From: Parendozoicomonas sp. Alg238-R29
GTDB taxonomy: Bacteria > Pseudomonadota > Gammaproteobacteria > Pseudomonadales > Endozoicomonadaceae
Assembly (NCBI RefSeq): GCF_947331445.1
Contig: NZ_CAMZOG010000053.1
Location: forward strand, 1-34,201
Direction of reading: 5' to 3'
Length of the DNA stretch: 34,201 bases
Part shown: piece after piece, positions 29,201 through 33,973 of the stretch
How positions within the stretch are numbered: the stretch's first letter is position 1
How the letters are laid out: every line of letters begins with the position of its first letter
Made by a program: the position numbers and the translations under genes
The notes under the pieces: model-generated
What the model saw: only the letters and a program-made list of their open reading frames with translations
Databases searched by the model: none
Told to the model about the DNA's origin: nothing

Positions 29201-29366
29201 GGCGGAAAACAGTGCAGGTGATCCACAGGCAGGTGACTTTATGCTGGTTCAAAACGGCAACGCCACAATCGAAGGGCTGCCCATTGAAGCAACTGCAGGT
29301 GGTGACGGCATCAATGGTAATGATTGCGCAACTCCAGAAGAATCTGGCGGCTGCTCTGGAGAATAA
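17235..29366 (+). CDS. Giant filamentous-haemagglutinin-type TPS adhesin (TpsA)
   Basis: 4,043 aa from the ATG at 17235. The frame is open from a TTG overlapping the tpsB stop (17187) and an ATG at 17223; I prefer 17235 because GGATAG lies 7 bases upstream and the start gives a normal extended signal peptide (KSRLKPLAQAISMHR, hydrophobic core, AMA cleavage near residue 50). Residues ~51-300 form the TPS secretion domain (NPSQIFGQIDANGHVLLVNP, then RGILFSENATVNV; the usual NPNG reads NPRG). A haemagglutinin-like beta-helix follows to ~670, then ~33 Asp/Asn/Thr/Gly-rich modules to ~3750. The last ~290 residues are again beta-helical. The only two cysteines of the mature protein lie 12 and 3 residues from the end. 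No VENN motif or CDI toxin tail is seen. The protein is probably exported by the adjacent TpsB and kept at the surface as an adhesin. Confidence 0.92.
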   Translation: MNTIDTQSEQLTVTRKSRLKPLAQAISMHRIMMAPTLIFLSAAGSQQAMALPAGIVEVEGVATAPVTGNTLTINQSDPRAYIKWQEFNINAGETVKFVQPSSSALVLNDIIDNNPSQIFGQIDANGHVLLVNPRGILFSENATVNVNSLTASTLTVDRNDFLNSDLIDGLAFTEGNASGAIINRGMINAAKGVVLQGGRVENSGTIRTIDTDTQLITAGLVALAKGGDTVLTFDADGYLGLAVNAESSTSLGVDSAVLNTDSGSIQAGKILLEANMASSLFDNAVNNEGVLEARGIHTSGGTITLRGSGGSVFDVVNTNTIDASATGANSIGGTVLLAGDDISLTNSSLINANGGNAGGKVLIGSDLENDPTGYYAKNVVLDGSSSIQAGATKTGSRDGGRIEISAQENLNIAGTLNAEANSSGTRGSIILRSSSIEVTDSDTSGIRNTSLSSAITNDSDVTLIATKTDDNKKGNIDINAAIAVDAKDRERTLTLQAENDIAINATVENGKNDNGNDHGGDFNITVDAGNTFHVATSGTVDTGGGDLNVNTQNLVNAGTIDLKGYFGSDTGTHNINIGRDGAGSTSTSLLGTFTGQGSDFTLTTGAGSDTFVFTDGTYKLSDNSFSSSVNTGNLNLDIASEVDGIAIGSAQYIRNSDGTSSISFSVSGGKLEGTENADTFTLYNDGSNYYLQETGSTKRFYVKDIDGLGSQDTLTEDASSDFDQALVTGNKQFSLHRSADGNDSSADLRLSNIDTVTTASDVVNQTGSDLAVQVWNGDLILTNENTTFQNLTGYQGNGGDNITDSNDSNWQTSDTTNSATSNGVLYTGIDRVNSLGQVSSSSTLDQTVKFHGSRDMELKGIRFSGADTFNGDSTGNRVDTVEDLTTGSSWAIRNPGTGVTKDGQFFNNIDAVKTSNNARGRSDSSSWSLLGTNKAKSDQITFEFTDNDTTISNVGQVINETAGNLEVSLESDDSLKAGNVTFAGASSYLGLTGNNDTVLDNRNADWAITSAYQARTGDAVNNALLTFFNISEVDTTGAITNTGAALNITLDQVTENVLIKNTIDTGSILFTGSNSYTGAGADNVTDNLGRQWYLQGSKSLNTEADASGFNLSAIHQMSNVSSVENATNGELAVSLESNSDIKAGDILFTDATSYTGSGSDNIEDKRTAISDWQLTADNTAHTGTGNGQRSFTGIDYVATTGGISNSTSSEKDVTLDRENGTNKDTINLFGITFAGSRRYTGSGLDNITDNVTDNRNLAWEVAGPKAVRTGTGSDLRTFSGIDSVHTTATVNGSLGDTLWKAGSDTDSLTGITTYKATNSDISFTGVTTINNVGTLENDTGSQQTVTVNAANNGLILQATTFNGASNYTGSGSDIVDDNTDSTWQVTATNSATQVSGSRGFTGIAKVKTEGDIANQGAGQQTVTLNTEELSPGTTVNTLKVAEITFEGNGDYTGSGTDGIQDNTSSHWNLDGDKTVIQRDTHQNDIRQLTGITSVTGGGSVSETSTNNWVSTGQNAAKAQNVTFTTASQINTQGRVSSELSGQQTVTARDNSLELNGVNFVNAAGFDGADGRNDKVEESSTQNWQATDTEIIRNPGANQQTFTNIGRVTTDGDIDNSLSAEQTVILNQETVDTNTVETLKLNDVLFVGTGDYTGNGIDNIDDQTNRNWGIKGDNAASQIYGLNNERLFTGIDSVTSTGKVSNITGADLTVTIDRAATTLSAHNILFSHLSGYIGDANQTDTINGALGTTWYLTGINRLNDTAADNGFLLSHVDEVNGGITSLEHSSIYSSGAEVVIRPDSKLNVGDILFSTVTSYTGNGSDNVTDNRTGQDWSIIDTDPDVSAIAIGARTGDGLNGNRTLTLSGIDSITTTNNASGKTADSAWSVKDGLTASSDGITFNFQHSNGQTPQISNVGLVSNQTSAGKTATINNDQSLTVNDIQFADATGYTGHSSQTDIVTDSTNKSWNLDDDHDASQIVSDTESRAFTNIARVNTQGDITETGTNNWESTGDNSAKAGSVEFVGTSKVTTAGRVFSSVSTAQTVTVNDGDLTLNQVAYTGATGFDGDNLGSRQDTIDDNRTTPTDWQITDNNDASSNTLTFNDIDAVSTAGNARGRTTDSAWAIKGSKKAQSDGILFTLESSTPEISNVGVVSNEFSTQKATLNSDSSLSVADLTFLDISGYTGMDGNGDSLVDNRGTGWTITGDYTARSGDAASNNLITFSKISAVQNAGAIVDSQNSNWSVNIDSSGSSPVTTTTDGHITFRGASSVDTAGSLTNATGSEQSITLSLISGAITTAFDALGISFKNAGDYIGNGGDNINDTTNTDWAITSTGADQKLDSMNSRSFSGIDSVASTGALSNDTGSELDISLGQAVINENGLDITKETISTGSLTFTGSRSYSGSGLDNITDTVSRVWYLTAVKHLNTEADNSGYDLTGIDQFTGIDTIQNQAADLDVTVGITGNDNALTAGDILFNGANSYVGSGTDNVNDNRTQTQGWNITGANSADTGQVDFSGIDSVTTATNAAGRTADSAWSVTDSQKAQSDGITFTFTDTDTEITNVGTVSNATGDGLDVELKADSSLQLADINFADATDYQGHEKTAPTDKGDKVSDKRNQKWIVTGDNALDSGNLSFTEVDAVDTSAEIDSKIGEAWVVTEENNKAIATSNNIAFTGINQVNLVGALTNSTGTFKDVIIKRTTNALELMGISFGGANHYAGHQATTGGDTITDENNSSWRLDGDRTATQLGANRQFVNIAEVDTTGAVSNGTNSGQNVTLKDDQLSVGNITFDGSTDYAGRAGDGDHVIDETTGTGNWLAKGSGETHFDTHQLTNIESVNTSRGVTNDTGTPATETVELDDDSLKVAGIDYQGTTSYTGAGDHIEDNTTETTDWQATGAHAVSKERAGKAAYSLTGINSVQSDKGIANKTGSSQAITLDDDSLTVAGVDFQGTNTSYSGDTAGDILTDSTGGSDSWSVDSERTVSKNGQSLSGIKHLKTGKNIAEVSTSDWDVTDTGIAYGQTHQLTVEGSSEITTTGLVSNNSQSGQSVTLEDTQLTVAGMVFKGSTDYTGRSGNGDIIDDQTNGTGNWLAKGTGEAHKGNHELRNIETLKTDNGVTNDTGSTQTTTLHDDRIHLAGVDYQGSQDYTGADDIIIDSTSDNLAWQVQVDDATANTLKASKNGYDLKNIAEVRTDNALQNATGSSKEVTLSDNTLTVASTADSIAFEDVTTYTGDSDHVTDNTSGSDLWQVKGSGNTSKGKYTLNSIAEIATSKGIQNSSDANQVVTQARDNLTVGDIEYQGATAYTGHSNKTDVVNSDRDNWQLSGNVNTASTTNSSNQTVTFHDIGTVNTAGNGALTGSEANETFTITGTNSVNTQGMTFNGVTSLDAGENATNSDTDTLKGSGETWTLTEQTNEVGAAGITASNVEQVTDTGTASARGKVVGTSGDDEFDLNENQSPNSLIANGILFTGIDDLDGNGSLDKDIVSSDNAVWKLLEDAKAILTNGITITNINSIQDGGEGTVEGSDGIDTFTLTGADSFDAKDISFSGISTIVGQGDDIAEAGSNATIDWQLTGGNKAFSVGSMNFSGIARVEDNNRGQLTGTAETDTFNITGTDELSAYGMGITGIRMILAGDGADQLLGNSLSWTLGDSADNEVMVSNMTFLNIEGATDQSGNGSFTGSARDDLIQWQGGGELDSRGVNFSGVTSIDGGDGNDTVYVDGEVNSLVTLTGGTGSEDLLVNRTPIDGNALGWDLQLTTSSLGGKNFTGFERLSHELDTITLNTNSTISLSANEIRTENSLNTSIETGAVPQFAKMTLSTSGGVNGFAKTDVIDSNSTGAVNITAGNTLTVDDIISGGDVAVEVTNGDLLINGLVSAGGSGQVDLNSVNGSLLADGDGVHIQARDISLSAGQTVGSQELQFLIDTEVGGTVDIVANQYVSPLFTDAEAKVSTIGERLLSVSEAVALSGFRSSSQQLVNQLGNVDPAIFTEISSFSVAENSAGDPQAGDFMLVQNGNATIEGLPIEATAGGDGINGNDCATPEESGGCSGE
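19240..28490 (+). repeat. Array of ~33 divergent ~80-120-codon modules inside the adhesin gene
   Basis: Reading the protein, a recurrent pattern appears: F/Y-TG-x-G-x-D-x-(I/V)-x-D, about 10 residues to W-x-(I/L/V), about 15-20 to F-(T/S)-G-I-x-x-V, then (I/V)-x-N-x-T-G, V-T-L and L-x-V-x-x-I-x-F. I count about 27 units between ~19580 and ~27250, roughly half near 78-88 residues and the rest 110-130 with an extra segment (e.g. TADSAW then SDGITF and ISNVG). Five shorter units (~80 residues) begin with GT/GS-x-x-x-D-x-F at about 27280, 27538, 27778, 28011 and 28249, and one similar unit opens the array near 19245. Units are divergent at both protein and DNA level, so the array is old rather than freshly amplified. 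Confidence 0.8.
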
Positions 29367-29382
29367 TCTTAGGGCACACACG

Positions 29383-29415
29383 AAAAAGCCGCTTGTTTTA
29401 ACAAGCGGCTTTTTT
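29383..29415. terminator. Bidirectional rho-independent terminator between the adhesin and pppA genes
   Basis: A perfect 15-base stem (left arm 29383-29397, right arm 29400-29414) with core AGCCGCTTGTT, a 2-base loop, and flanking A-run and T-run. The A-run on the left makes it work for the minus strand as well, so it can stop transcription of both the adhesin gene (17 bases upstream) and the convergent phosphatase gene. Confidence 0.9.
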
Positions 29416-29469
29416 ATTGGATCTTTGTTTTATTAGAGCATGGTTACATGCCAATAGAACCAACTGAAA

Positions 29470-30300
29470 CTACAAAGAATAAGGAACGGTCTTATCTTCC
29501 TGAGGTTGAGTGTTATATGCAGATATCCCATGCTTCTGATACTCGGCAATAGCTACAGTGATATTGTCTTTCCCACCCTGAGCATTCGATTCATCAATAA
29601 ATCGATAACAGCATTCTAATGCCGGGCGATGAGTCGCCATTACAAACTCGATATCGCTATTGCTAAAGTATTCAGTCATACCATCAGAGCAAAGCAGTAA
29701 TAAACAGTCATTCTGCAAACTGAATTCTGAAATCATGGGTTCAACTTTATGATGAACACCTACCGCCTTTGTTAATTGATTGCGAACCTTGCTGGTTCTG
29801 GCATTTTCTTCGGTTAAAGAGCCGTTATCAATCATCTGCTGCACAACAGAATGATCGCGAGTTAATTGGGTAAGACCGTTCTGCATGGTCCACATATATG
29901 CCCGGGAATCGCCAACATGGCCAACAATCAACGTGGACTCCCACATAATGGCAACAACAACCGTCGTTCCCATTTGTCGAAACAGGGGCTGGGCTGTTTT
30001 GCAATCCAGAATGGTCTGGTTAGCATCGTTAATAGCCTGAAGAAGCTCTGATTTGAGAATCAGTGGTTTCTGATGGGGAGTACAGGTTGAAAATGTTCTG
30101 TTTTGAACGAAGTGTAAGCGTTGGGAGATTTTCTCTATCGCCAACCGACTCGCGGTTGCACCACCGTGATACCCACCCATACCATCAGCAACAATAATAA
30201 ATGAGAACGGAGCATTATTGTCACCACTAAAATAAATGGCATCTTCGTTTTCATCGCGCTTGCGCCCGATATCACTCTTACCGTCAATGGCTATACGCAT
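29470..30300 (-). CDS. pppA: PP2C-family Ser/Thr phosphatase (PppA/Stp type) of the T6SS control module
   Basis: 276 aa, with all PP2C metal-binding motifs: DIGRKRDENED at 10-20, VADGMGG at 37-43 (Asp39), VGHVGDSRAY at 126-135, CSDGMTEYFS at 204-213 (Asp206) and GGKDNITV at 242-249 (Asp245). It should dephosphorylate the targets of PpkA, such as the TagH scaffold, in the cytoplasm. There is no membrane helix. The protein ends in a 25-residue tail outside the catalytic fold that finishes EDKTVPYSL, which contains the DKTV motif also found three times in the kinase. It is convergent to the adhesin gene and on the opposite strand to ppkA, so it is transcribed separately. No clear ribosome binding site precedes the ATG. 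The 281 bases upstream contain no convincing gene and presumably its promoter, which I could not place. Confidence 0.92.
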   Translation of the reverse strand: MRIAIDGKSDIGRKRDENEDAIYFSGDNNAPFSFIIVADGMGGYHGGATASRLAIEKISQRLHFVQNRTFSTCTPHQKPLILKSELLQAINDANQTILDCKTAQPLFRQMGTTVVVAIMWESTLIVGHVGDSRAYMWTMQNGLTQLTRDHSVVQQMIDNGSLTEENARTSKVRNQLTKAVGVHHKVEPMISEFSLQNDCLLLLCSDGMTEYFSNSDIEFVMATHRPALECCYRFIDESNAQGGKDNITVAIAEYQKHGISAYNTQPQEDKTVPYSL

Positions 30301-30581
30301 TTGTAATTATTCTTGTGTCCATACAACAACCACATCTTACCCTTCACAGAATAAAAAACCTATTGATAATGCAACAGATAACTTTCTATTGATCAAAAGA
30401 AACGAAAAGCAAGAAAAGGGGATTAGGGGGTGTTCTCAACCAAGCATCGAACTCAGCATTGCTGAATATATAAAATGCGAAAAGTTATTCATCGAATGCT
30501 TCCTCCAGATGCTGCAAAAGCAATATGGCAGTTATTCAAATAAACTCCGCGACTCAACAGACAGAGATTACAGTTTTCCTT

Positions 30582-31595
30582 TTAATACAGATTTTTAAGA
30601 TCTTTTTTTACCACTGCATTCACTATCGGTGCAGACAGCTTACCAAGAACCCCAGAACCGTTCATATGTTCAGCAATCACCTTTGAGAATGGCGTTAAAG
30701 ATGTTTTCTTACAATGGGTAGTTGGTTCCCACATCCTGGCATTCAGTAGAGCTTCTTCGTAATAGATCGCCCAGTGTTTCACAGATAATTCTATGGCCAC
30801 CTTCGGCAGTTTCCCGCGAATGCAGAGTAACTCAAGCCTCTGCCTTGACAGCGTTAACCGTGCAGTAGCAAACACTTGCAGAACCCACGGCTGCCCCGGA
30901 ACAAGAAAAGCCAGACCAACGTTTGCGTTATCAAGAATATTCGTGAGGCTTATCGCTACTTTATTACCGGGCCGCTCAGGTAAAAGTAGTGTTTTTTCAT
31001 CCAAAACCTGTACAAATCCTGCGGGGTCTCCACGGGGAGATAACTCTGTTTCGCCATTTCTGTTCTGAGTGCGCAGTAACAGCCAGGGCGATAATCGAAT
31101 ACAGTCCAAAGCCATACATGAAAGTGTTTTACCATTACAGGGCTTTTCAATGTTTAAGTGATGATTCCCGTGTTCCCAGAAGTTGGCCCGAGCCATCGCT
31201 CTCGAGCAATGAAAATAGGCTGCAGTCACTTTGAACTGAATGCCTTCACGACTTAGCACAGCATAACCATTAACTCGCAACCCATGACCAATACCTGATA
31301 CAAGAAAATAAAGACTCCCCTGAATATTCTGCAAATCCCTTGTTTCACGGGTTCCGTGAGGTAAGGTGAAAATCAACTCCTGATTTTCTGCTACTTTAAG
31401 GGACTCCTCACAATCCAGAAAATGAAATCCCAGAGAGTCATCAACGAAGCTCAAAACGGCCAAACTTGATTGCCGAATAAACTCCTGACAGTAATTATCA
31501 AGTTCTGGAAGTACTCGTTTGTACAACATAGCTGGAGGAGAAGGAATAACTCTTCTCAACATTTCCAGGTTGCTAATAGTCGACTCTTCTGACAT
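30582..31595 (-). CDS. Tandem pyridoxamine-5'-phosphate-oxidase-like (split-barrel, FMN-binding) protein
   Basis: 337 aa from the ATG at 31595. The frame stays open to 31838, but that would run 138 bases into the divergent regulator gene, so the internal start is preferred. The C-terminal half (~165-292) follows the PPOX-class flavin-binding family closely: RGDPAGFVQVLDEKTLLLPE, RPGNKVAISLTNILDN, VGLAFLVPG, then IRGKLPKVAIEL and a closing ALLNARMWEP. The N-terminal half (~20-140) looks like a second, more degenerate copy (LAVLSFVDDSLGFHFL, TRETRDLQNIQGSLYFLVSG, LRVNGYAVL, AYFHCSRAMARANFW). Relatives bind flavin or similar cofactors and are often of unknown substrate. The ribosome binding site is weak (AGAG). 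The gene shares a 105-base promoter region with the AraC-type gene, which may control it. Confidence 0.7.
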   Translation of the reverse strand: MSEESTISNLEMLRRVIPSPPAMLYKRVLPELDNYCQEFIRQSSLAVLSFVDDSLGFHFLDCEESLKVAENQELIFTLPHGTRETRDLQNIQGSLYFLVSGIGHGLRVNGYAVLSREGIQFKVTAAYFHCSRAMARANFWEHGNHHLNIEKPCNGKTLSCMALDCIRLSPWLLLRTQNRNGETELSPRGDPAGFVQVLDEKTLLLPERPGNKVAISLTNILDNANVGLAFLVPGQPWVLQVFATARLTLSRQRLELLCIRGKLPKVAIELSVKHWAIYYEEALLNARMWEPTTHCKKTSLTPFSKVIAEHMNGSGVLGKLSAPIVNAVVKKDLKNLY

Positions 31596-31700
31596 TGTCT
31601 TTTCACTCTTTTGTAGACGACAATGATAAAGTTCTTCACTACTGAAATGTATGTCCGTTTGTTGCAAAAACAGGGCTTTTCGTTTCAAAAGGGATAATAA
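31596..31700. promoter_or_regulatory. Divergent promoter region between the PPOX-like gene and the AraC-type gene
   Basis: The 105 bases between the two preferred starts must contain the start signals for both genes. The regulator's ribosome binding site (AAGGGA, 7 bases before the ATG at 31701) is at its right edge. I could not assign -35/-10 hexamers or an operator with confidence. Confidence 0.4.
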
Positions 31701-32735
31701 ATGAGTCAGATTTTCCCCATTACCAATCACCTTCATACGGTTTCTGCCATAGCTGTACTGGACCTTGCTAATGAGCTGGTTGAAGCAAAGGTTCTCTCCG
31801 AAGCAGGCTTCAGAGAAAGATTCCCTGATATTCACCATTTAAAACTACAGCTCCAGCAACAATCAGGTTTGGTCATTGAGGAGATGCGCCTTCCTGAATC
31901 TGAACTCATCCGGTTATGGCAGATACTGGAACAACATCCAGCAGCCTCTTATATGGGTTTAAAAATTGGTCAGAAAGTTAATCTTCAGGCCAAAGGTATC
32001 CTGGCTAACTGGATTTCCCAGTGCGATACGCTGGCTCACGCCTTTCACACATTTCAGGCTTATATAGAGCTTTTGAACCCTTCGGAATACTGGACACTGG
32101 AAGACCTGGGACAGACGTTACGCCTTAGTTTCAGGTTTCAAGACAGTCATTACCCCGCTCCCGCAGTCGAGCGTAGCATAGCCGCCTTAATGGCCTGGGC
32201 GGAGTTCTTGTGTGGACAAAAAATCAAAGTGATTCGTGCCGGGTTTCGTCATCAACAACCAGTCGATCAAACCCTGCATCAGATTCTTTTTGGCCCTGAC
32301 CTCACCTTTTCCAATAACGATAACTTCATTGAATTTAAAGCTGAGATCTTCAACCAGCCTATTCAGACTTCCAATACTTACTTACAAGATATATTGCGAA
32401 ACAAAGCAACAGAGTTTCTCTCGCACTGCCAAAGAAACACCAGCTATAAAGTCCGGAAACTGATTGAAAGTGATACCGTGCATTACAGCCGCATTGAAAC
32501 AATATGTCAGCGACTTTACATGAGTCGATCAAAACTATACCGACAACTCAAAGATGAAGGTACGTCTTACAGAGATATTCTCGATTCTGTTAGAAAAAGC
32601 GCAGCAGTCAAATACAAAGAGGCTGGAATAAGTGATAACACTATCGCTATTAATCTTGGTTTTCAGGATGCAGCCAGTTATTACAAAGCTCGTAAGCGCT
32701 GGCTGGCCGTGCGAAGCCATGATAGCCCCCCCTAA
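31701..32735 (+). CDS. AraC-family transcriptional regulator (arabinose-binding-like N-terminal domain, HTH C-terminus)
   Basis: 344 aa, the usual length of the AraC subfamily with the 'Arabinose_bd' N-terminal domain (OruR/ArgR/Rv1395-like). The N-terminal ~200 residues have the family's pattern (LIRLWQILEQHP, ASYMGLKIGQ, then GILANWISQCDTLAHAF and YIELLNPS). The C-terminal ~100 residues are the double helix-turn-helix: SRIETICQRLYMSRSKLYRQ for the first, then LKDEGTSYRDILDSVRKSAA, and SDNTIAINLGFQDAASYYKA followed by RKRW for the second. It would bind DNA and respond to an unknown effector. Divergence from the PPOX-like gene suggests that gene as a target. The ATG has AGGG 7 bases upstream. 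The last helix reads ASYYKARKRW where SxFxRAFKRW is common, a small deviation. Confidence 0.9.
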   Translation: MSQIFPITNHLHTVSAIAVLDLANELVEAKVLSEAGFRERFPDIHHLKLQLQQQSGLVIEEMRLPESELIRLWQILEQHPAASYMGLKIGQKVNLQAKGILANWISQCDTLAHAFHTFQAYIELLNPSEYWTLEDLGQTLRLSFRFQDSHYPAPAVERSIAALMAWAEFLCGQKIKVIRAGFRHQQPVDQTLHQILFGPDLTFSNNDNFIEFKAEIFNQPIQTSNTYLQDILRNKATEFLSHCQRNTSYKVRKLIESDTVHYSRIETICQRLYMSRSKLYRQLKDEGTSYRDILDSVRKSAAVKYKEAGISDNTIAINLGFQDAASYYKARKRWLAVRSHDSPP

Positions 32736-32843
32736 CCAAAAAGCCTATCTGCCCACTTAACTTTTGCTGCATGCGGGCATTACGGCTTATCTGATGGTCT
32801 GTATCTCATAATTTCCAGGAAACCTGGGTAGATACCTCTCACC

Positions 32844-32925
32844 AATACAACAAACATATTGTTTTTTGATCTTGATACAACTTATATACTGTTTATACTA
32901 AAATATACAGCCAATATGTTGTATT
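32844..32925. promoter_or_regulatory. hipB operator candidates: inverted repeats around the promoter
   Basis: A left element AATACAACAAACATATTG (32844-32861) and a right element CAATATGTTGTATT (32912-32925) are inverted copies of each other, the left one carrying four extra central bases. Between them, over the -10 box, an imperfect palindrome of form CTGTnTAT-n6-ATAnACAG occupies 32889-32910. Such sites would suit autorepression by HipB, as is known for hipBA operons. Confidence 0.5.
32872..32899 (+). promoter_or_regulatory. Predicted sigma-70 promoter of hipBA
   Basis: TTGATA (32872-32877) and TATACT (32894-32899) are 16 bases apart; each is close to consensus (5 of 6 matches). The gap to the hipB start codon at 32948 leaves a leader of about 40 bases containing a strong GGGAGG site. 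Confidence 0.6.
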
Positions 32926-32947
32926 TGTTCTGAGGGAGGTTTTATTG

Positions 32948-33268
32948 GTGAAATCTTTATGGGAGTTACCCGGAGCTCTTCAGGAGCGACGTAAAGCCTT
33001 GGGGTTAAACCAAAAGGATATGTTGATGAAAATCGGCATGACTCAGCAGCAGTATCAACGCATAGAAAAGGGAGGAGACACCCGTCTTTCGACGCTTTTA
33101 CGGATACTTGAAGGTATGGACCTGGAATTCATGCTGATACCTAAGGATCAAGTGAAAAGAGTGACAAATGCAATGGAACTTCCTGAGCGAGCAGAGACTG
33201 GCAGAGATGAAGAGAAAGATAAGTCTTCCAGCTGGTCATCAGTTTTTAAAGGAATGGAGGATGAGTGA
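32948..33268 (+). CDS. hipB: HipB-type antitoxin, XRE-family helix-turn-helix protein
   Basis: 106 aa from a GTG at 32948. A TTG three bases earlier is also in frame, but GGAGG lies 8 bases from the GTG and 5 from the TTG, so the GTG is preferred. Residues ~10-65 are an XRE/Cro-type helix-turn-helix (LQERRKALGLNQKDMLMKIG, MTQQQYQRIEKGGDTRLSTL, LRILEGMDLEFMLIP). The C-terminal ~40 residues are charged and probably disordered, as in antitoxin tails. HipB binds the HipA kinase and represses its own operon. Its stop overlaps the hipA start by one base (TGATG), the usual translational coupling. Upstream inverted repeats fit an autorepressor. Confidence 0.9.
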   Translation: MKSLWELPGALQERRKALGLNQKDMLMKIGMTQQQYQRIEKGGDTRLSTLLRILEGMDLEFMLIPKDQVKRVTNAMELPERAETGRDEEKDKSSSWSSVFKGMEDE

Positions 33269-33973
33269 TGGCGCGGCGCAAGATTAAACATGCATTGCAT
33301 GAAACTGTAGAAGCGCTTTCACTCACCCTGCATGGTCAGCAAGTGGGTATTCTTACTCATTATTCAGGTGGCAAGAATATCCTTTCGTTTGACCCTGAAT
33401 ATATGGCTCTGCCTGATGATGATCGACCAACGTACACGTTGAGTCAGAAGGTTAACGCTGATTATTTAAAAAAAAATCCAATACATAATCAGCGATTAGC
33501 ACCGGTGCTTTCCAATTTACTCCCGGAGGGAGCCTTGAGGGAGTGGATGGCATCCAGCTTGAAAATACACCAGGATCACGAGTTTCCACTGTTAGCCTGG
33601 ACGGGAGGCAACTTGCCGGGAGCACTTGTTGCGGAGCCTGTTGCGTTAGGAGCACTGCCAGCCTGGGCTCTAACCGCCCGTGATCAGGTTGAACCTGTAC
33701 ACATTGATGTCAGGAATAGTGCACAGAAATTTTCATTGGCTGGTGTTCAGATGAAGTTTTCATCCCGTCAGCAGGATGGTCGTTTTCATATTGCTCTTAA
33801 TGAGGCTGGTCACGCCAATGATGGCTGGATTATCAAAACGCCATCAACGATTCATCGCCATGTGCCAGAGAATGAATATACGGCCATGCGTCTGGCAGAA
33901 GCTATAGGGGTTGATATTCCAGAGGTGCAGCTAACCGCCTTAAACCTTTTGGATAATCTACCTGATATTCAGC
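33268..33973 (+). pseudogene. hipA: hipA toxin gene, interrupted after ~235 codons by an insertion sequence
   Basis: From the ATG at 33268 the frame encodes a normal HipA start (SLTLHGQQVGILTHYSGGKN, FDPEYMALPDD), the LSNLLPEGALREWM element near 90-105, SLAGVQMKF near 156-164, and GWIIKTP near 186-192 with the ATP-contacting lysine. PENEYTAMRLAEAIGVDIPE follows near 199-218. HipA proteins are about 410-440 residues; their catalytic aspartates lie in the missing C-terminal half. Similarity to HipA fades at about NLLDNLPDIQP (codon ~235), exactly where an ISAs1-type end begins. The frame stays open to the window end, but those codons are antisense to a transposase. The kinase should be inactive unless it is restored by excision. 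Confidence 0.85.

Noticed and set aside
28370-29366. Adhesin C-terminus considered as a CdiA-type toxin with immunity gene downstream
   Set aside because: No VENN-like boundary and no variable catalytic-looking tail. The protein ends in a Cys-pair motif, and the next gene is a convergent phosphatase behind a terminator.
30236-30598. 120-codon plus-strand frame across the pppA upstream region
   Set aside because: It starts inside pppA, has no ribosome binding site, and its composition does not look like a real protein.
31596-31838. 81-codon N-terminal extension of the PPOX-like protein
   Set aside because: It would overlap the start of the divergent AraC-type gene by 138 bases. The extension shows no family similarity, and the ATG at 31595 gives a protein that begins just before the first recognisable domain.
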